A stretch of DNA of 64,000 nucleotides from an uncultured Ignatzschineria sp. (GTDB taxonomy: Bacteria; Pseudomonadota; Gammaproteobacteria; Cardiobacteriales; Wohlfahrtiimonadaceae): the NCBI GenBank assembly GCA_945639195.1, contig CALZEE010000004.1, forward strand, positions 62,001 to 126,000, written 5' to 3'. The stretch's first letter is position 1. Every line of letters starts with the position of its first letter. Both the position numbers and the translations under genes were made by a program. A model generated the notes under the pieces. That model saw only the letters and a list, made by a program, of their open reading frames with translations, made no database searches and was not told where the DNA came from. Below, one piece after another: positions 55,397 to 63,339 of the stretch.

Positions 55397-55759
55397 CTAT
55401 TTAAACGCACGCGCCAAAAGATGATCAATCGGACTAACATCTGGTCTTGCAATCACGGCATGATCTTTATAAACCACAATAGGTCGTTCAATCACAATAG
55501 GATTAGCAATCACAAAGGCGACTTTTTCTTCATCGCTAAGCGTAAACCACTCAAGCGCGATCTCTCTGAAGGCTGCTTCTTTTTGACGAATAATCCCATC
55601 AATACCGAGCCCTAAATCCGCGAGTAATTTTTGAATCATGGAAGGCGTTAAAGGCGCTTCTAAATAATTGATTACTTCGTAAGACACGCCCTTTTCATCG
55701 AGGTAAGCTTTCGCTGCACGTGCTTTAGAACAATCACCATTATAATAAATTTGCCACAT
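55397..55759 (-). CDS. ArsC/YfgD-family reductase-like protein
   Basis: Thioredoxin-fold protein of 120 residues. The catalytic Cys10 lies in YYNGDCSKARAAKAYL, equivalent to NPxCSKSR of ArsC. The block NPIVIERPIVVY matches the ArsC active-site Arg region (RPIVV). YfgD-type proteins are assumed to be glutaredoxin-coupled arsenate reductases, but true arsenate activity is rarely shown. No other arsenic genes are nearby, so a general redox role is as likely. Confidence 0.9.
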   Translation of the reverse strand: MWQIYYNGDCSKARAAKAYLDEKGVSYEVINYLEAPLTPSMIQKLLADLGLGIDGIIRQKEAAFREIALEWFTLSDEEKVAFVIANPIVIERPIVVYKDHAVIARPDVSPIDHLLARAFK

Positions 55760-56039
55760 AATGAAGGTTAACCCTTTTTAGAATCTGATGAGTACAAAAC
55801 GGCGGTGAGAATCCCCCCTCGATGACCACAATAAGACGTAATCATGAATGGCGCCAAAATCTCTTTTAAGACTTTAGCAATAGATTCAATTAGCTAAGTT
55901 TTTGTATGATTAATTTTGCCTATAGCGTACCATTTTAAAGCCCTTTTGGGTACTCTGAAACTCAGAAATCCCACAAGATTTCTCTCGCAGGATCAATTAC
56001 AACACGCCCTTTACGCTTTATCACACCTTTACTGATGGG

Positions 56040-56720
56040 CTATAGAGAATCATCAATCTCTGGCTCACAAATATAGAGCCATGCACTACCCGTTTCTATC
56101 ACCACTGATACAGTTTCTTCAAGCGCTCGATTCGAGTAGGTTAAGCCCCGCCCCAATGGCAACGTATAATCACTCAACGGCCATTTAACGCCGGATAAAG
56201 TTAAGCCTTTAAGATCGGTTAAGGCAATCACGCTGACAAGACTTTCAAATAACGCCGGCATTTTATAATGCTCGCCCGCATGTAAATACTGCATTCTCTG
56301 TGCGCCATTCGTATGTTGAAATTGAACCCCTGGATATTGCACCGGCAAGAAGAGTAATGCCATTTGATGGTCGATCCTGCCCCCGATACCGCCCAAAATC
56401 AGAATCTCCGAAACGCCTCTCGCTATGGCCATACTAATCGCGAGTTCCGTATCGATCTCGTCTTTATCCACCGGATACGGAATTTTCTCACCATAATGCG
56501 CCGCATCTACCACCAAGCCTTCGCTAGAATCAAAATCCCCTACCCAAAGATCAACACCATGTGGGAAATGAGATGCTTTATCAATCCCTTTATCCACGGC
56601 AATCACAAAGCTATCGATAAGCCAATTAGGATAATAGCGCTGAATATGGGTAAAATCGACCGCCCCAGGAAGCAGGAGGATTGCACGTTGATGCGAAGAA
56701 GCCTGAGCGTTTTGGGGCAT
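56040..56720 (-). CDS. thiN: Thiamine pyrophosphokinase
   Basis: Converts thiamine to thiamine diphosphate with ATP in one step. Motifs: VGDFDSS (near residue 63), PVDKDEIDTELAISMAI and ILGGIGGRIDHQMALL, the family signatures. 226 residues. Many gammaproteobacteria use ThiL instead; a TPK suggests salvage of thiamine. The upstream region holds 11-base iterations (56748-56812). The N-terminal 12 residues are polar and may be dispensable. Confidence 0.9.
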   Translation of the reverse strand: MPQNAQASSHQRAILLLPGAVDFTHIQRYYPNWLIDSFVIAVDKGIDKASHFPHGVDLWVGDFDSSEGLVVDAAHYGEKIPYPVDKDEIDTELAISMAIARGVSEILILGGIGGRIDHQMALLFLPVQYPGVQFQHTNGAQRMQYLHAGEHYKMPALFESLVSVIALTDLKGLTLSGVKWPLSDYTLPLGRGLTYSNRALEETVSVVIETGSAWLYICEPEIDDSL

Positions 56721-56747
56721 AATGTCATCTCTTATAAAACCGCCTTA

Positions 56748-56812
56748 AAAGTATTTCGAAGGTATTTCGAAGGTATTTCAAAATGTTTCAAAGGTGTTTC
56801 GAAGGTATTTGG
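56748..56812. repeat. 11-base tandem iterations upstream of thiN
   Basis: Between the two minus-strand genes, GGTATTTCGAA recurs about 5 to 6 times in tandem with small variations (ATGTTTCAAA, GGTGTTTCGAA). It covers about 28-92 bases upstream of the thiN start. Confidence 0.8.
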
Positions 56813-56826
56813 GGAATGATATAGAA

Positions 56827-58386
56827 CTAAGGTTTTTGAATCTCGGGTAAAACATCAATCACGCGGCTCGCTGGAATATCAGAGATCACCTCTGCACGCT
56901 TTGGCGTAAAGATGAGCGTTGTTAGCTCGGCATTGAGCGGTACCCATTCGAGCGTTTTAATACGCATCAAAGCAATGACCGGCACATGCACCGCATTCGC
57001 AAGATGCATAACGGCCGTTTCAACAGAGATAATCAAATCACAAGCTTCCAGCATTGCCGGCAATTCAAAGTAATTCTCAAGCGCACTAAATGGCACCGTA
57101 TTTTTCAAATTGTGAGTGTTAATCAAGGCTTCAATCTCTGGGAAGATCTCAGGAATACCGTTAATGATAAAGAACGTCTCTTGCCATTGAGGCTGCGCCT
57201 GCATGAGTTCAATAAGCTCCCGGACTTGGTCAAGCTTCCATGATCTGCGAGGATTTTTGGCAATATGGTTAATAAAGACAATCGGCTGATCTGCTTTTAC
57301 GCCCCATGTTTGTAATTGCGCTTTTGCGTGATCTTGCCATTTTTGTGGAATATCTACAAATGGGTAACGATCCTCTTTAAAGAGCATAATACCGCCAATC
57401 TGTGCAAACCAATAACCATAATCATCACTAATATGACGCTCATCCCCTTGATAAGGCTTCACGATCTCAATCAATGCATCGAGCTTCTTAAGGTCTTGTT
57501 TCTGTTTTAGTTGATACCATTTATAGCGGATATCCATCCCCATCGCAAAACCACGGTCCCCGGCAATATCTCTGGCTAGTCCTGCCCCATTTAAAGAAGC
57601 CAACGTTTCAATCGACACCACAATCGGATATTGTTTGGCTTTTGCCTCTAACACACTGGCCGCTCTTAATGCCGGAGAATAGTTCTCGCGATACACTTTA
57701 TTGAAAAAGGCACACTCTTCTGCCCAATCGTAGAGCGAGTATTTCTTTAAGAAAGGCCATTTTTTGGGATCATTCGTACAACGGACTTCTTCAATGAAGA
57801 GATCCACTTCTAAATGCGGGTACGCTTCTTTAAAGGCCTTAAAACCATTTTGTAAGTAGGTGAAATCACCAATGGCTAAATGAGCAATAAAGAGAATACG
57901 TTGAGATTCTGCCAGTAACTTTGCCGGCACTTTTCCAAGTTGAAGTTTTCGGCGCATTAAAATGTGTGGCTCACCACCATCGAGGAATGTCTCGCCTTCT
58001 GTTTTAAATTGATACGCTTCATAAAATCCTTTTGACGCAATCTGCGCATGAAGAATCACGTCTGGACTCTCTGCCAAAATTGCGCATTTCTTCAAGGCTT
58101 CACGGAGCATAAGTGCGCCAAGTTTTTGGCCGCGATAATCTTTTAAAATCGCCACCCGGCCAATCTGATATTCACCCTCAGGATTTAAGAAGAAACGCAA
58201 CGTGCCAATAGGCCCTTTTTCCTCGTCTGCTGCATCAAAAAGCACTAAATGCCAAGAGGCTTGATCCATCTCATCGTGATCAATCTCAGCAGGAAAGCCT
58301 TGCTCTTTAGTAAAGACCGCATCACGCACGGATAATGCTGCTTGAAACAGAGGAGATTCTTCCCCTTTAATCCAGGTAAATTTCAT
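56827..58386 (-). CDS. Fusion of GNAT acetyltransferase and glycosyltransferase family 9 (heptosyltransferase-like)
   Basis: 519 residues from the ATG at 58386 (AAAGGG ahead; the frame runs on upstream to 58518 without a better start). Residues about 1-150 form a GNAT domain of the ElaA type: SVRDAVFTKEQGFPAEIDHDEMD, IGRVAILKDYRGQKLGALML (acetyl-CoA loop RGQKLG at 85-90) and GFYEAYQFKTEGETFLDGGEPHILMRRKL. From about 163 a GT9 domain starts (RILFIAHLAIGDFTYLQNGF), with the C-terminal donor-site block ISVETAVMHLANAVHVPVIALM. GT9 proteins move heptose to the LPS core. A link between a transferase and an acetylase in one chain is unusual. Neighbouring genes are not LPS genes. Confidence 0.8.
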   Translation of the reverse strand: MKFTWIKGEESPLFQAALSVRDAVFTKEQGFPAEIDHDEMDQASWHLVLFDAADEEKGPIGTLRFFLNPEGEYQIGRVAILKDYRGQKLGALMLREALKKCAILAESPDVILHAQIASKGFYEAYQFKTEGETFLDGGEPHILMRRKLQLGKVPAKLLAESQRILFIAHLAIGDFTYLQNGFKAFKEAYPHLEVDLFIEEVRCTNDPKKWPFLKKYSLYDWAEECAFFNKVYRENYSPALRAASVLEAKAKQYPIVVSIETLASLNGAGLARDIAGDRGFAMGMDIRYKWYQLKQKQDLKKLDALIEIVKPYQGDERHISDDYGYWFAQIGGIMLFKEDRYPFVDIPQKWQDHAKAQLQTWGVKADQPIVFINHIAKNPRRSWKLDQVRELIELMQAQPQWQETFFIINGIPEIFPEIEALINTHNLKNTVPFSALENYFELPAMLEACDLIISVETAVMHLANAVHVPVIALMRIKTLEWVPLNAELTTLIFTPKRAEVISDIPASRVIDVLPEIQKP

Positions 58387-58699
58387 ATTGATAACCCTTT
58401 CAGAATAACCGTTTAATCCTACCAAAAATGCGCACTTTTTGCAGTTAAAATACGATTCATTCCTAAAATCTGTATAATTAAGCCCTAAGATATTTTTTAC
58501 CAGAATTTTATACTGCATGATCTGTCAATTATCGAGGTCATCATCTATAAACTTCCGGGATTTCGAAAACCTTATCAGGTTCACCTATTTTTTTACGGCG
58601 GTTGCCAGCATCGATCACTCAATAACAATGGGGGATCAGTATAAAATTGGCTACCGTTCGTATTTCTTTATTGAGACTTTTACAAGAGGCTAACAAAAC

Positions 58700-59245
58700 A
58701 TGAGTTTTGCAAAAGTACCTGCTGCTAACGATTTAGCAAAAATTACCGAAGACTTTAACTGTGTGATCGAGATTCCTGCAGAATCTGATCCTGTAAAATA
58801 TGAAGTAGATCACGAAACAGATCTTATCTGGGTTGACCGCTTTGTAGGCACCAACATGCGTTACCCTGCAAACTACGGTTTCATCCCAAATACACTTTGT
58901 GATGATGGTGACCCACTTGACGTATTAGTTGTAACGCCATTCCCATTAATTCATGGTGCAGTTGTTCGTTGCCGCCCACTTGGCGTATTAAACATGGTTG
59001 ATGAATCAGGTGGCGATGCAAAATTAATTGCAGTTCCTGTAAGCAAACTCTGCCCAATGTACGACAACATCCAAGATCTTAAAGATCTTCCACAACTCCT
59101 TGTTGACCAAATTGAGTTCTTCTTCCAAAACTACAAAGGTTTAGAGAAAGGCAAATGGGTTAAACTCGACGGTTATGGTGATAAACAAGCTGCTGAAAAA
59201 GAGATCCTTAACTCTCTTGAACTTTTCAACAGCAAAAACGCTTAA
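58700..59245 (+). CDS. ppa: Inorganic pyrophosphatase
   Basis: Hydrolyses pyrophosphate, driving biosynthesis forward. Family I enzyme with DGDPLDVLVVTP (the metal-binding signature) and YDNIQDLKDLP, MRYPANYGFIPNT and GKWVKLDGY blocks. 181 residues, slightly longer than E. coli Ppa (176). AGAGGC precedes the ATG. A perfect long terminator follows. Confidence 0.98.
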   Translation: MSFAKVPAANDLAKITEDFNCVIEIPAESDPVKYEVDHETDLIWVDRFVGTNMRYPANYGFIPNTLCDDGDPLDVLVVTPFPLIHGAVVRCRPLGVLNMVDESGGDAKLIAVPVSKLCPMYDNIQDLKDLPQLLVDQIEFFFQNYKGLEKGKWVKLDGYGDKQAAEKEILNSLELFNSKNA

Positions 59246-59305
59246 ATCATCATAGCGATCATCAGAATGACCGCTTAAAAAGTGGCTTCAGATGCTAAAT
59301 AAACT

Positions 59306-59346
59306 AAAGCGCCTCATAAATATTAATATTTATGAGGCGCTTTTTT
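59306..59346 (+). terminator. Strong terminator of ppa
   Basis: A near-perfect 19-bp palindromic stem (AAAGCGCCTCATAAATATT and AATATTTATGAGGCGCTTT) with a T-run, 60 bases after ppa. Confidence 0.95.
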
Positions 59347-59445
59347 ATTGCCGAAGTAATACAACTAAGCCTCTTTACGATAACATCTTACGCGCTCTAA
59401 AAATACATAAATCCAGCCTTACCCCCTCTTTTTTGTCGCAATAAA
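59347..59445. other. Short spacer between two terminators
   Basis: About 100 bases between the ppa terminator and the terminator at 59446. No open frame. It is compatible with a small RNA, but no promoter was seen. Confidence 0.25.
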
Positions 59446-59470
59446 AAGGCGCTTTTCAGCGCCTTCTTTT
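59446..59470 (-). terminator. Terminator facing the sulfur-transport operon
   Basis: AAGGCGCT and AGCGCCTT form an 8-bp stem with loop TTTTC; the T-run is better on the minus strand. It is 200 bases after the YeeE-type gene ending at 59670. Confidence 0.75.
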
Positions 59471-59669
59471 ATTCTTAATTTTACTGACAAATGCATGAAA
59501 AACAAAATTTATCTCCAGCTTAGAGCTCAGTGCATTAAAAATACTTATCAACAAAAATATTTCTTCAAGTGACTAGGTTTACCCATTATCCAACTGATAT
59601 AATTAATACATTATATATAATATATAAAATAAACTAATTCAACTATTATCATCATATATACCAACATGA
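59471..59669. other. AT-rich 3' flank of the YeeE operon
   Basis: Around 200 very AT-rich bases. At 59600-59627 an AATACATTATATATAATATA stretch partly repeats the sequence found upstream of the ArsR gene (60955-60968). Confidence 0.4.
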
Positions 59670-60077
59670 TTATCGCTTCATCAATCCCACAAGCTTCATA
59701 CCCACAAGCATCGCCGCTACAAAGACAACGCCTTCCCACAAGCCTCGGCCTAAAAGTACCATCGCAGGTCCTGGGCAGATTCCGACTAGCCCCCAGCCCA
59801 CACCAAAGATTAAGCCGCCAAGCACAAGCTCTTTATTAATCTTGCTATTGGTCGGGAAATTAAGGGGTTGTCCGAGCAATGTCTTTTTACGTCGACGCGC
59901 AATTATTACGCCAACAAAAGAGACGCCTAACGCGCCAATCATTACCCAGAGAAGAGACGGATTCCATGCCCCAAAAGGATCTAAAAACCCCTGTACAACG
60001 GCAGGATTCGCCATGCCAGAATAGAGTAAACCAATGCCAAAAAGGAGTCCTGAAATAAACGGTATTAATAATCTCAT
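59670..60077 (-). CDS. YeeE/YedE-family (DUF6691) sulfur transport half-protein
   Basis: 135 residues with four membrane helices. Family marks: LLFGIGLLYSGMANPAVVQGFLDPFGAWNPSLLWVM and FGVGWGLVGICPGPAMVLLG with the conserved Cys in GICPGPA. Pairs with the next upstream gene: together the two halves cover what YeeE has in one chain. Related proteins (YeeE, PmpB) take up thiosulfate or other sulfur compounds. Last of a three-gene minus-strand operon with one base between the two halves. Confidence 0.92.
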   Translation of the reverse strand: MRLLIPFISGLLFGIGLLYSGMANPAVVQGFLDPFGAWNPSLLWVMIGALGVSFVGVIIARRRKKTLLGQPLNFPTNSKINKELVLGGLIFGVGWGLVGICPGPAMVLLGRGLWEGVVFVAAMLVGMKLVGLMKR

Positions 60078-60078
60078 C

Positions 60079-60498
60079 TTAAGCTCCTATTAAGTGTTTA
60101 AGGATAAAGACAGAGACACCGCCCGCGACCATAAAGAGCATCGTAATCACTAATGAGCCCGGTGCAAAGCGAGAAATACCACAAATACTATGGCCACTGG
60201 TACAACCAGAGCCTAAGGCAGAACCAATTCCGACTAATAATCCGCCGCCAATTAAGAGCGGTAAAGAGCTCGTCACTTCAACCACTGGGAGCGAGCCCGC
60301 AGTAAAGAGATAAATCCAAGGGGAGATAAGAAGCCCCACCACAAAAAGAATCCGCCAATCGGTGATTCCTTTACGGCTAAGAAGATTAGCGACAATGCCA
60401 CTAACCCCCATAATTCGGCCAAGACCGAGTAAAAACAATACTGCTGATAAACCAATAAGCACACCACCAATTAAGGCGGGTAGCGAAAACCATGTCAT
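60079..60498 (-). CDS. YeeE/YedE-family sulfur transport half-protein (PmpA-like)
   Basis: 139 residues and four membrane helices. It carries the family motif GIGSALGSGCTSGHSICGISRFAPGS, with two conserved cysteines thought to handle persulfide or thiosulfate. It overlaps the ArsR gene by one base and is followed by the second half-protein. In several bacteria such pmpAB pairs sit beside SqrR/BigR repressors. Confidence 0.93.
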   Translation of the reverse strand: MTWFSLPALIGGVLIGLSAVLFLLGLGRIMGVSGIVANLLSRKGITDWRILFVVGLLISPWIYLFTAGSLPVVEVTSSLPLLIGGGLLVGIGSALGSGCTSGHSICGISRFAPGSLVITMLFMVAGGVSVFILKHLIGA

Positions 60499-60809
60499 TA
60501 TTTGGGATTCTCCGTAGGACAGAATAACTGATAGACACAGTGTAATAAGGTTAAAACTTTAGGGTCATCTACAGAGTAATAGATCCATTTTCCTTCGCGC
60601 CTCGTATTTACAAGATTATCCGCCCGAAGAACGCCAAGTTGTTGAGAGAGGGTGGGTTGCTGTATGCCAGTGATCTCTTCTAGGCTAGAAACTGTATATT
60701 CCCCTTGGCTCAAATGGCATAAGAGTAATAAACGATCTTCATTCCCAAAACGCTTTAAAAATGTTGTTGCTTCTAACGCGCCTGCTCTCATCTCTTCAAT
60801 ATTCAACAT
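60498..60809 (-). CDS. ArsR-family persulfide-sensing repressor (SqrR/BigR/YgaV-like)
   Basis: 103 residues, winged helix with VSSLEEITGIQQPTLSQQLGVLRADNLVNTRREGKWIYYSV. Two cysteines, Cys31 in LLLLCHL and Cys97 in LFCPTE, are 66 residues apart, the same spacing as the dithiol sensors of SqrR (41/107) and BigR (42/108). It probably releases DNA when they form a tetrasulfide bridge. First gene of the operon with the two YeeE-type genes. A third Cys (91) is extra. Operator probably lies upstream of 60809. Confidence 0.9.
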   Translation of the reverse strand: MLNIEEMRAGALEATTFLKRFGNEDRLLLLCHLSQGEYTVSSLEEITGIQQPTLSQQLGVLRADNLVNTRREGKWIYYSVDDPKVLTLLHCVYQLFCPTENPK

Positions 60810-61330
60810 GGTACCTCTACCTATTCTCTGTTTGATTCTCTACTCTCACTCTTCAATGAATTTCGCCTTAAAATAAGACCTTATACACCGACTTAACAGT
60901 GCTTTAAAACAACTCTTACGAGCAATTACTTGAAAACATCTAGAGTGTAATATAGAATACATTATATAAAAAAACAATCTATTTGAAGATACTTTATATC
61001 TCCCACAATGATGACCTCGCTTCCTACACCGATTTCATCCTTTTAAAAATCATTCTTTTATTATCAAAGGGGATTTTCAAAAGCTGTGGTTACAACATAT
61101 CGCAATCACTTCAATAGTTTGCCATCTGCTTTTTTTATGCTGTTATCTTTATCTGTTACGACTAATAATATGACTGCTACAACAGAATCTATACTGTTGT
61201 TACCTGCCCTTATAATTTATTTTCTTGCGAGTTTATCGCTTATTTTATGCGCGATTGAAGCTATCAATAGCGCTTTATGTTTTATTCAATTCATTCGAGA
61301 TCGTTGGTTATATTTGATCTCTTTTCCTCA
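60810..61330. other. Gene-free stretch between the ArsR gene and msrB
   Basis: About 520 bases. The AT-rich imperfect dyad ATATAGAATACATTATAT (60951-60968) is a candidate operator for the ArsR regulator though 140 bases ahead of its ATG. A frame from 61086 continues opposite msrB and is not called as a gene. Confidence 0.4.
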
Positions 61331-61774
61331 TTATGATGCCGTATCAAAGAGCGAGAGATATTGTCCGTATCCTTCTTTCTCCAGATCTTCTTTTGGGATA
61401 AATCGTAGTGCTGCAGAGTTAATGCAGTAACGCAATCCACCAGATACCACTGGGCCATCGTTAAAGACATGCCCTAAATGAGAGTCTGCTGTTTGGCTTC
61501 GAACTTCCGTTCGCACATACCCATAAGAGGTATCTTGATGCTCTGTGATTTCTGATGCTTCAATCGGCTTTGAAAATGCTGGCCAGCCACAGCCCGCATC
61601 AAATTTATCAGTAGATGAAAACAATGCTTCTCCCGATACGATATCTACATAGATTCCTTCAATAAAATGCTGGTCGTATTCGCCCTCAAAAGGAGGCTCT
61701 GTACCACTCTCTTGTGTTACGTAATATTGCATATCCGTTAAACGCGCTTTTAATGCTTTTTTCGAATCACTCAT
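61331..61774 (-). CDS. msrB: Peptide methionine (R)-S-oxide reductase MsrB
   Basis: Repairs methionine-R-sulfoxide. Catalytic Cys117 in [15 protein letters not shown], a second Cys62 in [12 protein letters not shown] that can act as resolving Cys, and [12 protein letters not shown]. The zinc CxxC pairs of E. coli MsrB are absent (VSGEALFSS in place of the Cys block), so it is the zinc-free form. 147 residues. It is a single minus-strand gene. Confidence 0.95.
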   Translation of the reverse strand: MSDSKKALKARLTDMQYYVTQESGTEPPFEGEYDQHFIEGIYVDIVSGEALFSSTDKFDAGCGWPAFSKPIEASEITEHQDTSYGYVRTEVRSQTADSHLGHVFNDGPVVSGGLRYCINSAALRFIPKEDLEKEGYGQYLSLFDTAS

Positions 61775-62033
61775 ATTTACTCCCGTTATCTCTATGGTAA
61801 ACCCTGTATGACTATCGCATAAGATCTAATGATATTCATTACTTAATATTCAACATGACATCATACTGCAAATAGTAATGAGTCGCTTTCCAAAGAATTA
61901 ATCTAACATCATTTCTTGATAAATTCCTATTACTACCGCCCTCTCGTATGATCTTTCCTCAATTTTCTATTTCCGCCCTAGAGTAGGAGTGCTAAACTAA
62001 ATCTCTTTTTTACCCTAGAGTGATCCATTCATT

Positions 62034-62291
62034 ATGCTCATTATTGATGTCAGAACCCCCGAAGAATTCGCGCAAGGCCACCTTAAAGGTGCGATCTTGA
62101 TCGAATATCAACATATCCTCCAAGAGATCTTTAAATATATTGAGTCTAAAGATGACGAAATAGGTCTCTATTGCGCTGCCGGTGCTCGCTCTGGATTTGC
62201 CGCGTATGTCTTAGAACAACATGGTTTTACCAATGCGACAAATCTTGGCGGATATCTCGATATTATCTATCAACACCCTGAATTGAAATAG
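62034..62291 (+). CDS. Small rhodanese-like sulfurtransferase
   Basis: Single rhodanese domain of 85 residues: VRTPEEFAQGHLKGAI at the N-terminus and the active-site loop YCAAGARSGFAA with Cys47. Similar in size to GlpE/PspE. No signal peptide, so cytoplasmic. It should carry a persulfide; its place near the SqrR-like operon hints at sulfur metabolism. The ribosome site is weak (GAGTGA, 11 bases ahead). Confidence 0.88.
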   Translation: MLIIDVRTPEEFAQGHLKGAILIEYQHILQEIFKYIESKDDEIGLYCAAGARSGFAAYVLEQHGFTNATNLGGYLDIIYQHPELK

Positions 62292-62497
62292 CAGCGCAAT
62301 AATTGATCGCTCAGCGCACACTTTGTATACATTGCGCCCTATTAAGGTCAATGAGTTAGGCGCTGAATCAGTTTTAGGGCTTTTAGGTTTTAAGCGATCT
62401 TTTTAAAAAACGTTTCAATATTATTAAGTAATCTTGCCGTTTTATCGTCGTTTCCTAACTAACCGATATGGACTTCCTGAGATGGGATATCCTCACA
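62292..62497. other. Non-coding flank before the tandem repeats
   Basis: About 200 bases with no recognised element. Confidence 0.4.
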
Positions 62498-62683
62498 TCA
62501 AACTGACTTGCACGGCGTCGGATTTAACTAGCACCGTGCTTCTCTAATTCCGCTCGCAGACTTTTAAAAGCCTTCCGCTTTTAATCTCCATTATACAAAT
62601 GCCGGAGCTTTACCTTGCTGCGCGGGGTTTATATAAGTATGCACACATTCTTTCCTGCTTTGAGAATGCCGGCAATCTCCGTA
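62498..62683. repeat. Tandem repeat, unit 1 (186 bp)
   Basis: First of three near-identical units. It has a GCACGG...CCGTGC dyad near the start, an AAAAGC-CTTCC-GCTTTT hairpin in the middle, ATGCCGGAG, and the end motif TTTGAGAATGCCGGC. One TGCCGGCA lies at 62667-62674. Confidence 0.9.
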
Positions 62684-62870
62684 TCAAACGCACTTGCACG
62701 GCGTCGGGTATCACTATCATCGTGCTTCTCTGATCCGGCTCGCCGACTTTTAAAAGCCTTCCGCTTTTAATCTCTATTATACAAATGCCGGAGTTTTACC
62801 TTGCTGGCGCGGGGTTTATATAAGCATGCACACATTCTTTCTTGCTTTGAGAATGCCGGGAATACCCGCC
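62684..62870. repeat. Tandem repeat, unit 2 (187 bp)
   Basis: Same layout as unit 1 with about 90 % identity by eye. A single inserted G (CTTGCTGGCGCGGGG) shifts the weak reading frame seen in units 1 and 3, which argues against coding. Confidence 0.9.
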
Positions 62871-63046
62871 TCAAACGAACTTGCACGGGGTCGGATTTAA
62901 CTAGCATCGTGCTTCTCTAATTTCGCTCGCCGACTTTCAAAAGCCGTTGGCTTTTAATCTCTATTATACAAATGCCGGAGCTTTACCTTGCTGCGCGGGG
63001 TTTATATAAGTATGCACAAATTCTTTCCTGCTTTGAGAATGCCGGA
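62871..63046. repeat. Tandem repeat, unit 3 (about 176 bp)
   Basis: The last unit lacks the 12-base joiner. Its central hairpin reads AAAAGCC-GTT-GGCTTTT instead of AAAAGC-CTTCC-GCTTTT: both sides changed but pairing kept. A fragment of the end motif (CTGAGAATGCCGGGG) recurs at 63093-63107. Confidence 0.88.
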
Positions 63047-63339
63047 ACTTTTATCTAAGGTTTAGCTCAGAATATTGGCAGAAAGTAACGGCTCTGAGAA
63101 TGCCGGGGATATCGTGAAGGAATATTGACCTCAACCACTATTTTAGAGCGAGAATTGGATGATCTTCAATAAACTTCTGTCTTGATCATCAGGAATCCTT
63201 TACAATTTAACGATATTTAATGACTTATTGATATCCGCTATAAAACCGTCTGAATATCATCGATTCTTCAGGGGGAATGATTGTAGCGGATCTTCAAGAT
63301 TTTAATCTTTTCACATTACAGTAAAGCATCTTTAAAACT
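63047..63339. other. Non-coding flank after the tandem repeats
   Basis: About 290 bases to the antiporter start; holds the repeat fragment at 63093-63107 and presumably the promoter. Confidence 0.4.

Noticed and set aside
61086..61430. 114-codon plus-strand frame overlapping the end of msrB
   Set aside because: Its second half is antisense to msrB, it has no ribosome site and no recognisable domain.
62600..62730. Short peptide frame in repeat units (begins MPELYLAARGLYKYA)
   Set aside because: No ribosome site, and unit 2 has a single-base insertion that breaks it after 12 codons.
62498..63107. CRISPR array
   Set aside because: Units are about 187 bp with no short repeat/unique spacer alternation and no cas genes.
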